A DNA stretch of 64,000 bases from Phylloscopus collybita (GCA_027886175.1 JAJNNQ010000023.1:5690501-5754500), one strand, 5' to 3'. Numbered from the stretch's first letter, positions 24,314 to 38,245 are shown. Translations and numbers: made by a program. Notes: a model not told the origin generated them from the letters alone.

Positions 24314-25330
24314 AAATTATTTTGCCATGGAGGGCAGATAATGCATGGCTGATCTCCCATGTTACCAATGGCTTTACTAGCAAATATCCCCTAAACTAGA
24401 GCGGAAATTGGAGTTCTCCATGTGACCTAAAAGGCGCTTGGAGGAACATGCAGAGACTCCAGCAGCTGCCATTACAGGACGCTTTTGCCAGAAACCCAGT
24501 GACCTTAAGAGAACCCTGTGGTAACAGGGCTGGAAAAGAAAGATGGTTTACAGAGTTCACCGCCTGTTACTGGACGGCCATTTCAGTTCTCCCTCCACAG
24601 GCGGCAGACTTTACTCCCTTTTTATTATTCTACTGTAACTATAAATCTTTTACTTGGTTTAAGAAAATTTTTTGTATCATTTTGCTAAAATTATTGGCTT
24701 ACTTCTCTGTAAAGAACTCTTGCTTTTGTCTGATTTGAAAATGTAGAATATAAACAAACCTGAACTAAAGACAATGACTTGAAATTTCTTGTTTAAAAGA
24801 TTAGTCTGCCAGGGAACATGTAAATGAATCAAAACCATCTGATGTTATTTAAATTGTTCACTTTCATGTATTGTCCCATTCTGAGTCGGTTTTCTCACGA
24901 AATTTTTAAAACTGTTAGAAGTTTATTTTACTGTTTGCTGTCTTCATTCACACTGGACATGTAACTTTTTGTGTAGCACAAAGGAATTTTTAATACTCAT
25001 TGTGTTTCATAGATGAGGAGAACTAAATACCCTGCAGGAGAGTCTTAAGTATAGTAGAGATTGTAATGATGGATTTCTTTGTTGTAAAGAACATGAAGGA
25101 CAAAGTGAAAGACTGGCATTTGAGGGCTTTAGAATGAGAAAGCTTGTTCTGTCTCTGTGCTTAGTTTGGGTGAGTGGATACTTTCAAACGTTTTTACTGG
25201 GAAAATTTTGTTTCCTCTTCTCTGAGGCTGGTTAGCTTGGAGGCTATTACAAGTGCAAAATTGACATTGCTGCTGAGTCTTCAGTGAATTTGCATGTTTC
25301 ATTCAGTATCCACGTGTTTATAAATAAATA
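24314..25330 (+). other. CSNK1D 3' UTR (long form)
   Basis: Non-coding sequence after the 415-aa stop. Overlapping AATAAA hexamers at 25323-25328 and 25327-25332 are the first canonical signals I see. A further one is at 26886-26891, so a longer UTR is possible and would include the hairpin at 25500. Confidence 0.5.
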
Positions 25331-25499
25331 AACACATTGATTTAGGCCTTCTGTTATGTGCCAACACTCAAAAAAGGAATACTTAAACAAAAAAAGAAAA
25401 AAAAAAAACACTCCCCAAACATAGTAACCTATTCTTGCTGTAAAATCCTGAGAGTTTTTACAATTCAGATGCATATCATAGTAAATTCTTAAGTATATT

Positions 25500-25558
25500 C
25501 AACCTGAGCACGCCCAGAGTCGTTATCTAGGCATGAATGACTCAACGTGCTCGGGTTG
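25500..25558. other. Strong imperfect hairpin (59 nt)
   Basis: Arms 25500-25512 and 25546-25558 pair over 13 positions, with one G-T wobble in the RNA sense. After a small asymmetric internal loop (25513-25516 against 25544-25545), 25517-25524 pairs with 25536-25543 over 8 positions, leaving an 11-nt loop (25525-25535). It lies 1.2 kb downstream of the CSNK1D stop, so it could be part of an extended 3' UTR. No known RNA family was recognised. Confidence 0.8.
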
Positions 25559-26468
25559 TTGGCTCCTGTTGGTTATGAAATCTGGGAAATTCTTCATATT
25601 GTCTGTTACTGTAAATGGCCTCATAAAAGGACATGTTCTGTCCTTACAGTACTTGGAACAGTACCAGAACTGTTATGACTGAAATTATAGGAAGTTCTGT
25701 GCTGGAAATGAAAGAATGTATGGAGATTTTGTTTGAACAGTTAGGTATTTTGAGAAATTCTTCCTTACCTGTAGACAGATTTTAAAGGTGTATTCGTCTT
25801 CAGGTTTCTATGGACAGTAGGTTTTATTTTTTGGGTGTTTACAAATTCTTTTTTGCTGCTCTCAGTAGTCCACATACTAAGTATTATTCTTCTTTGGATG
25901 GTTTCATAACATTAGCTATTTGCTTGTGTGTACTCTGGGTCAGACTGGGGAAATGTGTGTTTAAGGAGAAGAGTATAGTGGAAAAGCTTGAGAATTTGAT
26001 GGATTGATAAATTTGAATAAGAGAATTATTTCCTCAGTTGCTATAAACTTTGGTATTTTAGGCATGTGCACTACCATTTGAGCAGTTTTACACTTCACTG
26101 TGCTTTTCTTGTAAATATCTGTGGTTAATATTGTAATGTTTGAGGGACTTACAAAAACAGCTTTTTTATTTCATATGTATCTGGACCATTAGATTGCTGT
26201 ACTATACTTAAAAGTTGACTGCAGACTTCTAGGAATTGTACTCACTTGTGGGCAGTTTTTGTCCTCATAATAGTTAAATTCCATCATGCAGAAAATAGTT
26301 AGACTGCCTATATAAACCTGTGTATAAACCAGTATCTCAAAGCACTTCATTTGTACTACCACTGTATTTGTGTACTTTAGCAGTTGTGTAAATACATTCA
26401 TAATAACTTCTGTTCTTTGGTGTAACTTACTGACTTGCAATGAATCCTTACCCTTTCCTTGTTGCAAC

Positions 26469-26522
26469 TTTTTTTTTCTTTTTTCTTTTTTTTTCTCTTT
26501 TTTCTTTTTTTTTTTTTTTTCC
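26469..26522 (+). repeat. T-rich low-complexity tract
   Basis: Almost uninterrupted T with a few C residues, ending in a long T-run and CCCC. It creates a poly-Phe frame that is not a gene. Confidence 0.9.
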
Positions 26523-26891
26523 CCAAGGGGTTTCCGTACCTACAAAGAATATTGTCACTTGCAAACATTTGAAGATACTGTCTTGGTACCAAACTTTTCA
26601 GTGAAAGACTTTCGTAGTTATGATCCTGGGATATACAGGAAGAAAGAGAAGGCATTAATTGCTTTGCTCACAGAAGGCATGTCTTTTTGTCAGTTTAAAG
26701 GTAAAGGTTTTTGTTTGGATACTTCTTTTTTTTCCAGAAAAAAGCATTTTGTACAAATGCTTTTGCTTATCGAGTAATGCATGGTATTGATAAGGAAGTG
26801 TAGGAAGGGAATTGAGATTGGATCAGTTATGGGAGCTAGGATAAAAGCAAGAAAAATAGTGAGCTCTAGTCATGGTGCCCTGTATAATAAA

Positions 26892-29800
26892 ATTCTGGCT
26901 TTTGCTATGTGATTCTCAAAAGTCTATTTTAATCTGAGGGTAGACACACCTTCAGGAACCCCCTGTGTTTTCTTATTAACAGGTGTTTAAAAGTTGGAAG
27001 AATATTTTAATTTCTTCTAATGGTTTTCATTTAGAACTGTGTATATGCTTTTATATGGAAAATACCACCTGTGCTGCTGTTTTACATAATCTTGAATGGT
27101 TACAGAGTCCTTGAGTTTTTTGTGGTACAAGTACTTCAAAGAAAATAAATCCTCTGCTTTAAGAGAGATATGAAGAGAAAACGTTTGAGTCCATATATTC
27201 CATATTAACTTCATGAAAATATTTAAAATATTCCTTGGAGGAAGGCATGTTGATGAGCTCATCATTTCCAGTGGGAAAAAAATATTGTAAGCACAACTAT
27301 TTGTTTCCTCATGTCCCAGACCCTTGAGTATAGCATTGGCTAGAGCAGCATACATGCTGATTTCAAGAATATTTAGTGTCTTTTAAAAAATAATTAAATA
27401 AAAAGATGTTTATTTTGTCCTTTAACTTTTGCTTTACAAAAGCTGCACTTCACGTATACGAAGTACCAAGTGAAAACAAATAGTGCTGCTGTTTTTTTAA
27501 TAGTGCTGAGCCATCTGGTCAGAAATCAAAATGTAAGTTTTGAGATTGTGAGAAAGTGTAATCCATCATGAACTTAATCCAACAGTATATTCTAAAATTC
27601 TCTGGATGAGGTAGGTTAATAATAAAAAGGTTTGACTGTGAAAGAATGCAGTACTTTGTTATTAAAGCCAGTAAAATTCCTTCTGATGCATTCAATTGAC
27701 GATTATTGATTTTATGTGTGTATGTCTAGATCTGAGTGACTGTATGAACCTGAATTATATTGACTGTGTAGAGATACTGCATTGTATCAATGCTTCTGTA
27801 GGAGGAGAGTGCTCAGATACCTGGTCTTCAGTAGGAATGTGTGTTCACAGCAAAATTGTATTGACTTTTTCAGCAGATATTTGCACAGTATTACAACTTT
27901 GGCTTAGAGGTTACTGGGTTTTTTTCTTGCTTAATACTATTTAGACTAGTATGGTTTGGTTCTTCTGTCAAAACCATTGTGTGCTGCAGGCAGAGGGATA
28001 GTAGTTAAAATGAGAGGAAAATGGTATATACAGAATCTACAAAAATGTGCCTAAAATGTTCTTTGTTAATCACTTTTTGGGCAATTCTTGATTCAAAATG
28101 CTTAAAATCTAGGTCTCAGGTGTATATATATATATATGCATATGCCTAATGGACAAAGAAGCATGTGGAAAATTGGAAAAAGGGAGAAATGGTGCAGATC
28201 ATCCTGAATTATTAAGCCCTAGTCTACAATCTTTGCTGTGACCAATCAAGGATGCTTGGGGTGGGATGTGGAACAAAACAAGAACTTATTTGGTACATTA
28301 TGCACTAAGAAGAAAATACTTAGTCTTAAGCATAACAAGAAAAAAAAAAAAATCTGCTTAATTACAGTCCTCAGCATGGTTCAGACCTGCAAGCATTAAG
28401 CATTAATCCTTAAGGAAAGGATGAACCAGGGTAATTTGAGGTCAGGCACAGATCTTTTTCTTAGAAGACCCCAAACAGCAAATGTTTCTCTGCTCTCATG
28501 GTCAAAAAAATGTATTTTCAGTTTGTCTGACAAACTGTCAACAGTGGATCTTACCGCTCAACAAGACTCAAATAGTCTTTTCCTATTTAAGAGTTTTAAA
28601 TACTAAGATCTGAATATACTTCTTCACTGGGTTCAGAGTTTTATTGTGAAAAGTTATAAACTGTTGAAAGATTAGTAGATGAAAAGTCAGAAGAGCAAGA
28701 GCTATTCTTAATGCTCTGAAGTATTCATCTGGGAGTAGTGAAGAAGGCTGCCAGCTGAAATGTTGCTGACATGACGAAGCAAATACAGAGATGAGTCAAG
28801 GAACTCAAGGTGTATAACTAGAGGTAAGTAGCTTTTTACTCTGTCTCTAATTAGCCATACATTCTCAGACAAATACAGGACTGCTGCTCTCACAGACTGT
28901 GTCACTAGCAAAATGCTTTTAAGAGCATAAGCATTTTAATGCTCTTTAGTAGATACACCTTTTTCCTCCTGGCACAAAGCTGAGCTCTATCTCAGAAGCA
29001 TTGAGAAAGCTGCTAAAACAACCCATTCCAGAGCTGTTGCTTCTCATGTACAGTGCCTCTGCTGTCAGAGGAGTTGTTTACTCCTCCACAAGTGGAAGAG
29101 GTCCAGCAGCAGGGAACAGCAGCTACACAACTCAGGTTGAGCCCATTTTCCCCTACAGTGAATGGCCCTACTTCCCTTCTTTCAGCCTCAACGAGAACCA
29201 GAGGAAAAGGTAAACTCTGGTTTTCTGTCACAAGGATGGGCTGACTACCTGCTAATAAATTCTGTCATTTTAGTCCACCTAGTAACATTAATTCCTGCAA
29301 TAGCATATGGTTTGGTTTGACCATTGGGGTGGCACAGCACCAATTAACTTGCCAAGACACCTTAAGTCTTAGCAAGTTAATTAAACTGGCATGAAAAGGC
29401 AATCATGTATCTAGTGACACGTGGGGTGGGGGGGATTAGGTAAACTAGGCCTATGACCTTTTCAGTGTAGATACACAGAGAAACTTCTGAAGCTTAAGAG
29501 AGGTTTTGCAAAGATTTTTTACCAGAGATGCTCAGAATTAAGCACAAGTAGATATCAGTCTTCAGATTGCAAAAGATAGGTCTTCCTACATTAAAGAGCT
29601 TGTCATTTTGATTCAGTTGTGTATAGCCTTGAGATTGTTGTACCTTGAGGTGCCAGTCCTAGCTGAGGTACCATAGGAGCCAAAAAACCACAATATAATG
29701 TATTCCTAGACTGTGTTTTCTTAGGAGATTTCAAGTTCTAAAGAGCATCATTTGACAGTAAAGATACCTTGCTGGCATGTTGGTATTCAAAATATTTTGG

Positions 29801-32800
29801 ACTTTGTAAGTCATGACAGTTCATAGAATTTTACCTGCAAACAAAACCTGGAGCACTATTCAGAGGAGAACATTAATATTTTTTGCACAGCACAAAAATA
29901 ATCACTCTTATTTTAAATTAGATGATGATTTAAAATTGCCTTCAGGATCACTTACAGCAGAAGCACATATCCATTTTGGAATTGGCTGAACTATGAGTCA
30001 TGGCACAAGCAGTCCCCTTGCCCACGTTAAATTCTGGCTGCCTGTCAGCTAAGTGTCAGCTCTGCTCTGTAAACACTCTTGTCCCTGTGTAGCTGTTTAA
30101 TAGGCATCTGCAAATGAAGCCAAATGTCCATATAGGGGTGTTAAAGTTAATTTTTTCTGAGCTTATTCTCTCAAACCCACAGTTTTTGACAACCACATAT
30201 TTATTCGCTACATTTGCAACAGATTACTGGAAAAACATTAAAAAAAAATCTAAGTATAAATATACACGTTACATTAAAGTGCCTTAACAAGAAACAAACT
30301 GTCATCTTGCACAAAATTGAAGTGTATTCCCATAATCCTAAAGACAAGTGTGGCAAAGAGACAGATGCACATACACAAGTCAATACTTACCGCTGTAACA
30401 CGTAAGAGTTTGCATTCTGAAATTCTTCTGTTTCTGATTGTCTACCAAACTAAACATTTTCTTTGGGATGTACCAAAGGTGCATATGTGAATTTTGCTTT
30501 TTCATTTTGAAGTTTGGTTGCTTGATTAGGGCAATGTTCTAATTGGTTTTTACAGAATGATTCAACATTGTCTAATACATGTTTGTGTGGATGGGATTTC
30601 ATATTAGCACGAGATCTCCCCAGTCATTTACACCATACCTTCATAACAGCTCAAGTCTTAACTTTAGGGAACTGGCTCAGTTTGGAACAGGTAACTGCAT
30701 CACTTTAAGACTTCTAGTTCTGCTGAGGTCTTCTAGGCTCCAAATAGCTACAAAATATTTCATGAAGAATTTTTTAAAAAGCAAACTGCTGTTTGTATAA
30801 GAGGAGGAAAATAATTTTAACTCTGTTCATTGTCCAATAAATGGGAAAACTGTCTCTAATGTAGTCCTGTGGGTATTTTGCATGTTTTATGCAAAATATA
30901 TGTACATATGTAAATACGTATGTGCAAACACGTCTCCTTTTTATGTAGTCTCTGTGTATTACTGGCATTGTGCACATTTCATCTCCTTGCATCAGGCTCT
31001 TATTTTCCCAAGATCCATTACATAATCAATCATACAGTATTTTAACCATAAATCCTACAGTACACAATTTATAGAATGTATGAAGATCCAGAATGCTTTA
31101 TAAATTTCGCTAGCCTGCAGGGCAAAAGACCATTCATTACTTTCACAGAAATAATCTTTGAAAACTGTCTTTTGGTTTTTTGATTGTTTTCTTTCCAGGC
31201 TTCTTATATATATTCATGAACTGTGTGTCTAAAGAAATTACATTTGTTTCAATAGTGTATGATGCAGGAGTAAACTATAGTCTTAGGATGCTTGGCAATT
31301 CAGTTGCATAATTACCTACATTCCCTTCATTTTCCTTTTCCCTTTTTTCAAATCATGAAATTTTAATCAGGTGAAGATTGAACGAAGTTTCATCTTGGTA
31401 GATGTAGCATAAAATTCTTCTGCCTGTGACCCTGAGCAATCAGTATCTCTTTAGCAATGCTTTTATGGCTTCAACAATATACATCCTCAAAATATATGGA
31501 CAAGCACATCTTGCAGACTGCTCTTAAGGGCATCTCAGTGGTATTGAGATTAAAGAAATACAAGTATCTGGAGGAATTTTAAATCCATTCCTTTTAAATG
31601 TATAAAATACATTTTTTTTTATATTTATCAATCTATTTAAATATTTACAATAAGCAGAGGTAAATTAAAAAGGAGCCTGGCTGGACAGTACTGGAAGCCT
31701 AAGGACTAGCTGCTTGTGGGGTTTAGTTTTGGTTGGTTTTGGATTTTTAACACCTTGGGGAGGAAGGAGAGAGGTCAATAAAACAGGAGATCAGTGTGAA
31801 GGCCTTTGCAGCCGTGTCGACAGGAGCAGTTGGATACGTGCTTCAGCAGTCTAGTGTGGTGGCCAGCAGGTGTCCAGCCTGTGGATCTGGCATGGTGGTT
31901 TCCTTCCCATCAGTACAACAAATCTCTTTCTGAGAAGATAAGGGCAGCTGAACAGAAAGAGGACTGGAGGGCTAGCACACACTTGGGTGTTCCCTTGAGT
32001 GGGACAGAATGGGTGTAAGGAGCTTCACTGGCTCTAGAACTCTGAAGCACTCCCAAGCCTGCCACTTTTCATGTTGCTAAGAGAGCTGCATTAGGAGTTT
32101 CTCGCCTTTGTATTGATGCTTCTTCTAATTAATTAAAATGATAAAGGATTTTACACTGCTCATACAGCTTTCTAAACTGCTTAGTGAATCAAATTCCAAC
32201 CCTTTTTTTCCTCACAGTCAATAAAGGAGTCCTGTGATTTGACTGCTCTCATTCAGTAAGCATCTCCTACTGTTGTAAATACTGCAAGCCATTGGTAGGT
32301 CTGTGCTGAAAACAGCACAAGAGCATTGGCAGCCACAGTCAGAGTGATTGATCTTTGAGTTGAAGAAAATAACTTGTATAGGCAAATGAGGCCTTTCTGT
32401 GAATGCTAGTTTTACTTAGGAGATTATTTATGGTTTCTTGTTGAAGCGTGTCTCCTTGTCTTCCTAACTTCCTCTTCTGTCTTAAATCACATAAAATTGC
32501 AACATAAAACTTCTTGTTTCCAGCTTAACCATAAAAGTATTACACATGGAAAATGAAACATAGTCTGGAAAGTCAGTGTGATAAGCACCAATGACATTCT
32601 GTCACATATAAAGCAGTCTAGACAACTTACAGAATGTAAAGAAACTTAAAATTGTGTTAAAACCTGAGGTCAAAGGAATAACCATTTAGTTCTGTAATAA
32701 CAGTGTAGCGTCATCTAGCAAAGAGATCCAGTCATCAAAGCACACAGTAAGACAAAATGGCTGTCTGAGAAGCTGAATTCACCTTTGGAAAGGTTTCTAG

Positions 32801-33928
32801 TTTTTGCTTTTTGAAACAGGGAACTCCAATCTGAAAGCTGTGTCAGGCCTTCATGTATAATCTGAAGCAGCCTCCAAGGATATAATAAATTACTCTGTGG
32901 ATTCTGTTTATCTCTTGCCTTCTGGAGCTATCAGTGTTGTGTTTCAAGTAGCAATTTAGTCTTTAGCAAACTGGAGCTAACTGGGAAACGTCATTCACTA
33001 CAATTGCTGCCACTAAATTAGTAAAAGACTTTACAATAATGCACTACATAGGATATAAAACAGTTTATTCTGTGCAGCAACCGTTTCTTTTAAAAGTTAT
33101 GCTTCTAACTTTCCAGTTTCTGTGCAAGGTTTTCCTAACAATGCAAAACCGTTTTGAAGAGACTTCCGAAACAGAAGCTGGTATCTGAGATAGTTCATTA
33201 GAGAATGATTCATGGTTTTGGCACTTTGTTAACAATTTAAAGGGGATACTGAGTTTTAAGGGATCAGGGTCTTTTAGTTTTCAGTTATTAAGCAGAACAA
33301 TTTTGGCACCCAAAAGCCAGTATTCCTTTGCTATAAGAAAATGGAATCCATTAACAGTTAGTCTGTTTTGAATATTTTTGCTGCAGTTACAAAGCCTAGA
33401 CAGCTTTTTTTTAAACAAATTTGAGCAGTGGGGTGCAGTAGCATGATTTTATGTTTAAAAAATTAGGTTTCTTGAGTGGTTTTGGGTGAAAAAAAAATGC
33501 AATGCCTTCCTTTTGCCTTCCTTTCCTATTCAATAGCGTGCCATCATAAAAATGATGGACAGTGCTGTCTTATTTCCTCAAACAGCAAGAATGGCACTTT
33601 GAACTTCCATAGATTAAGTCAGAGGGGAGGGAAGTGGGATAAATGGGGAAGAAAAAAACCTCAAAACCAAACATGTTAAAATCTTCCCATGATGCTAACA
33701 TTGCATTTTGTGGATGACTAACATGTTTTTTGAAGTAGTTCAGTCTCTTCCCTGAGTCTACCCGCTCTATAGTTCATCTGGAAACTTGCACCATTTCTTT
33801 TATATGCAAAATGGACACTTTTCCAGACTATTCTTCTAAACCTAATAATTATCTTCTCCATGTTCTACTAAACCTAATAACCATCTTCTCCATGTTACAT
33901 GTAATATTTTTCAATGCTCTAGGGAAAT
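26892..33928. other. Intergenic, AT-rich, no gene recognised
   Basis: About 7 kb between the convergent CSNK1D and SLC16A3 genes. I found no exon set, RNA gene or CR1 copy. It contains a short TA microsatellite at about 28118-28137 and A-runs near 28330. Parts may belong to long 3' UTRs of either neighbour. Confidence 0.5.
33836..33896 (+). repeat. Tandem duplication, 32-bp offset
   Basis: Two near-identical 29-bp copies, 33836-33864 and 33868-33896, differ at only two positions (att versus acc in the middle). Confidence 0.9.
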
Positions 33929-33934
33929 TTTATT
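33929..33934 (-). terminator. Probable SLC16A3 poly(A) signal
   Basis: The minus strand reads AATAAA here, about 740 nt after the SLC16A3 stop. It is the first canonical hexamer on that strand after the stop, so I take 33929-34671 as the likely 3' UTR. No transcript data. Confidence 0.5.
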
Positions 33935-34671
33935 GAAAACAGTGTATGGAATTGTGGGATAGTTTTGTTTGCTTAAGGTTTGTCAGGATCCCTTCTGCTT
34001 ATTTTTCTTTTAGTACTGTCTTGGAATACCACTTGTGTGATCTGCTGAGGACACTCTCTGTAATGTGCCTTTCCAAAAACAGGATTTCCAGATGATAATT
34101 GCAAAGGTTACAGGTTTAGGCAGGAATGCATTTACACAAATTGGGGTTACAGATATTATCAAAATTAAATTAGGGCTGAGCAAATCAATCTAAAAAATCT
34201 AAAAAGGTAAGAAATTCAAAACCTCATGGAGACCTTTAAGTTCCTGAGATTTTTATCCGTCTCAAACTCTTTTCCCTTCACAAAGAACATAGGGAAATTA
34301 TATTTAGCCACACAACACAGCAATTTCACCAATATTGTCTGAAAACATACATATAATTCCACTTTTCTTAAAATATGCTTTTCCTGTATCTTCCAAGTGA
34401 GCAGTTTCTGGTGATGCATAGCAAGAGCCTACTTGTGTTCATAAAAGCTTTTTAGTTTACATAAAATGTATAATCACAATGTTCCACCTTTTATCAATAA
34501 AGCTAATTTTCCAGTAAGATGTTGTCTAGCTAATCAGCTTCCAGAGACCTGGTGAGCTGACCAGTCCGCAGTTACTAAAGCAGATGGCCCAGCCCTAAAC
34601 TATTTCTGTTTCTAAAATAAATAGTGTTGAAAATCTTCCTTTTCTAAATAATTTTCAGTTCCTTGTCATGC

Positions 34672-37600
34672 TCACACACATGTTTCTGGGTTAGTTACAA
34701 CTTCGCCATTTTTTTCAGGCTCATCTTTCAGAAACTGTTCCACTTCAATAGAGTCCACCTTGGCATCTTCAGGAGTTTTGTTTTCAGATTTGTTTAATTC
34801 CTCTCTTTCTGATGCTTCTTCTTTTGTGTGTGGTTCTTCTGATTTTTTCTTAATGCAGAAGAAATTTCCCAAGGCCAATACAAGGGCTGAAGTGGTAACT
34901 TCAATTCCAGCAATAATGAAAACAAACATGTACCTCCCGGTTGCATCCAGGAGTTTTCCTGAAAAAGGCAATTAACAAAAGTGATTATCTTGCAGTGAAT
35001 ATTTTTTGCTTTTTAAAAGCATTTTGACTCTCCTGTCTAGAATCACCATGACTACCTAACCAAGTTTTTTGAAATCGGATTTAAACCACTTCATAACAAA
35101 ATGCTTCTCAATTATTTCAGTTCAGTTGAACAGTCACTGACATTACATGGCATCCCAAAACACACACTCGCTGCACACACAGAGGCATGCAGTTCCTCTG
35201 AAATAAAACAAGAGATCAAACACGTGCTTTGTATTTCAGATAAAAATGTCTGCATCCATGGATGGGATCTGTATCATCTGTATCATGATCTGATCATTAT
35301 CCTCTTGCTCCCAATCTCATTTACCCTTCTACATGGGCAGTGCATTGTCTGCTTAAAATGCAAATCTTAGTCAATAGTCAGTCTGGAGTAACTGACTGAT
35401 TCTAACACTGGTAAAGGTAAATTTTCACAGGACTCAGTGGATGGGAAAGAACAGGTGGGAGGATATGAAGGAAGATCTCCACACTTGGAGATCAGAGGAG
35501 GTCGTGCATAGTACTGATTTTCCCATGAAGGGGATTCTGTCAAAATAAAAATGCTTGATGTTTTTTAGTGTCTGGTATAAACAGTAAACATTTTATGGTA
35601 GTGACCTGGTGGGTTTTGGGAGGGAAAGTGTGTTTCAGTTCAGGTTCTGTAAAATGTATGTTCTTTGATCAGTAATTAATTTATATTTTGACTTCAAATG
35701 AATGAATTTTACTATTTTGTCATGTCCTCTTATTCTCGGGTTGTAAGACGTGCAATAGAAGCACTCCACCTTCCTTAAATTAGTCAGTTTTATAGTCCTC
35801 CTTGAAAGATTTTTTTTCTTCCTTCCTTTTTATTCCTTCAGATATTTTCTTTCCTCCTCCAAATCTACCATGGATATAGAGAATGTATCCTAGTATTTCC
35901 CAAAGAAAATTGACAGGTTTCATATTCTGAATCCCAGTCAGCTATCTACCACTAAGAAGTTCAGTGCAACCTTTCAGAAGAGAAATACGATCCTCTCCAG
36001 ATGTCAATTTAACCAATCCTGAAATAGATCCAAGAGGGAAAAGGTTCATTCCATCCCTTTTTGGACTATTTCAGAATGTTAACTGCAGAAAGCCTTTGAA
36101 ACGTGTGCAACACCAGCAACAGACTGCATTTCTCGAGTGACTCACATCTTTTTCTCAGCTCCCTTACATTTTGTGTAAATGGATGCAAGGCACACAATTT
36201 TAAATTCTCAACTCAATGGCATACTTGCCTGCTGATGGTGGCCCGATCAGAACAGCCACAGCTTCTGCCAGGAGCACTAAACCGATAGCACTGGAAAACT
36301 TCTGCGTACCAACGATGGCCATGAGAACTTCAAACTGAAGAGCACCTACCATTCCATAAGAAATGCCAAAGAAAATGCAAAAGACCACCAGTCCACCATA
36401 GTCAACAGACAAAGAACCCATGAGATCTGTAAAGCCATTAAAAATCATAGCAAAACTGAAGAGGTAGACACAGCGTGGTCTAACCCATTTAAGACCGGCT
36501 ACCATTCCACAGATTGGCCGAGCAAAGATATCAATGAATCCCAGAATAGTCAGAAGAAAAGCTGCTTTGGTGTCCTGATACCCTAAATCCTTGGCATAAC
36601 TCACAACAAACACTGGGGGAACAAAGAGGCCAAGCACCATGATAGATGCTGCTAGCGTATAGATCACAAAACCACCGTCTTTAAAAACACTGAAATCCAG
36701 AAGTTTTTTCTTCACTTTCTTCTCAGTTGGCTCTTTGGTAGCTTCAGACTTTTTGGGTGGCTCCAGAGGTCTCATCAGTGCTCCGCATACACAGCAGTTG
36801 AGCAGCATCCCACCCAGGATAAGGAATCCTCCTCTCCAGCCATACTCGTGCTGTAGGATCTGCCCCAAGGGTGAGAGAGCACAGAGAAACACTGGGCTCC
36901 CAGCAGCAGACAGCCCGTTGGCCAAGGGCCGGCGTTTGTCAAAGTAACGGTTTAACATGATGAGTGAAGGCTGAAAGTTTAGTGCCAAACCCAAACCTGC
37001 AGTAGAGGGTACATAAAAATTAATACTGGCCTACAACGTCACTGTTAAAAGATGTTCTAATCACAGTTTTTTTCTGACTCGTGACTTAAGAGGAAATAGT
37101 TTTATTCCAAGTGGATGAAAAGAATCGTAAGACAACACAAAGTATTCTACCCCCATAGTGTTCTGGTACTTTATGATTACACTTCACGCTATTAAACATC
37201 CATAACAAAAATAGATTGCCTTTTAATTCCACATTTATTTGCTATCTTTATAAACGCCCAGCTGGGTGGTCCTGGGTGCTTCAGGTATTTTTCACTTATA
37301 CAAAACCTCAGCCTAAAGCTGAGGCCTAAGTTAACTCATTTTTTACTTACCTGTGATCACACCTGCAGTTAGATAGATCTGAACGATGCTTGTGCAGAAG
37401 GAAGCTATCACCATCCCCATTGAGGCAAAAAGGCCACCCACCAGCATGACAGGGCGACAGCCAAAGCGATTGACACATACACTGCAAAGTGGACCTAGGC
37501 AAGAAAAGCAAGCTACAGTTGTTAAGATAAACCAACTGATTTATGATTTTATGACACTTTTGAAACTGATTTTATGACACATTGTATTTCTTTGGTGGAT

Positions 37601-38223
37601 TTCAAAGTGTAACGTTCATGGTTGGAATCAATGATTTTAAAGGTCTAAGGTCTTTCCAGCCTCAGTGATTCTGACTCGTTTTGTACTTTGTCCATACAGT
37701 CAAGCCAATCAGGAAAAATGTCCTTTCCTCTGTAGTCAAATACTTCAATCTTTTTTGTCTTCAGAATGCCTTGTGGTTTTGATTTTTCATCATTTTTAGC
37801 AACTACTGAGTCACAGAGACATAATTTTAAATCAAAGCTGGATGAGCTTAAATAATCTTTTATTTATGTGATTAATAGCAATTCTTCTTTGGAATGCCTT
37901 ACTTGCACACTAAGTAATGATACGCACTGTAAATGGCTGCAAGATTTACAAACTTAAGTGTATGACACAAAACTGTTTCAAAAACCAGATGATTACTCAC
38001 CTGTGCCGTAAAGCATGGCCAACAGGATGGAGGAAATCCATGCAGTGTCACTATATCCAATGCCAAATTCCCGGATAAGTTCTTTAAAGAAGACACTGAC
38101 TGCCTTAGGAAAGGCATAGGAAAATCCTGTGATGATGAAACAGCCAAAAAGGACAGCCCAGCCCCATCCTCCATCAGGGGCTTTAACGCCTGATGGGCCA
38201 TCATCAGCTACTACAGCTCCCAT
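34672..38223 (-). CDS. SLC16A3: Monocarboxylate transporter 4, complete coding region
   Basis: Coding exons on the minus strand: 38223-38001, 37494-37351, 36996-36229, 34958-34672 (stop TGA at 34674-34672). They total 473 aa; human MCT4 has 465. The start [13 protein letters not shown] lies 22 nt inside an exon that begins at 38245 after an acceptor. Visible: the MCT signature [13 protein letters not shown] in TM1; [20 protein letters not shown]; the TM8 pair D278/R282 in GFIDIFARP, needed for proton-coupled lactate transport in this family; a Lys-rich central loop (about 201-220, [17 protein letters not shown]) between the two six-helix halves; and the acidic tail ending [16 protein letters not shown]...PETCV, a hallmark of MCT4. 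It exports lactate with H+ across the plasma membrane, with basigin as the usual partner. The last intron uses a GC donor (GCAG|GCAAGT). The 5' noncoding exon is not resolved. Confidence 0.97.
34959..36228 (-). other. SLC16A3 last intron, GC-AG type
   Basis: Minus-strand donor GCAG|GCAAGTATG at 36229/36228 and acceptor tttttcag at 34959. The frame (PPSA-G-KLLDA) demands the cut before GC; using the GT four bases on shifts the frame. Confidence 0.93.
37598..37680 (+). mobile_element. CR1 3'-end fragment
   Basis: About 80 bp resembling the extreme CR1 tail (gattttaaaggtct, ctttccagcc, tgattctg) in sense orientation, within an SLC16A3 intron (37495-38000). Confidence 0.6.
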
Positions 38224-38245
38224 GATGAAGCAGCTTGTGTGTTCC

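Noticed and set aside
26370..26777. Open frame with a poly-Phe segment
   Set aside because: It runs through a T-tract, and the remainder has no recognisable domain or splice context.
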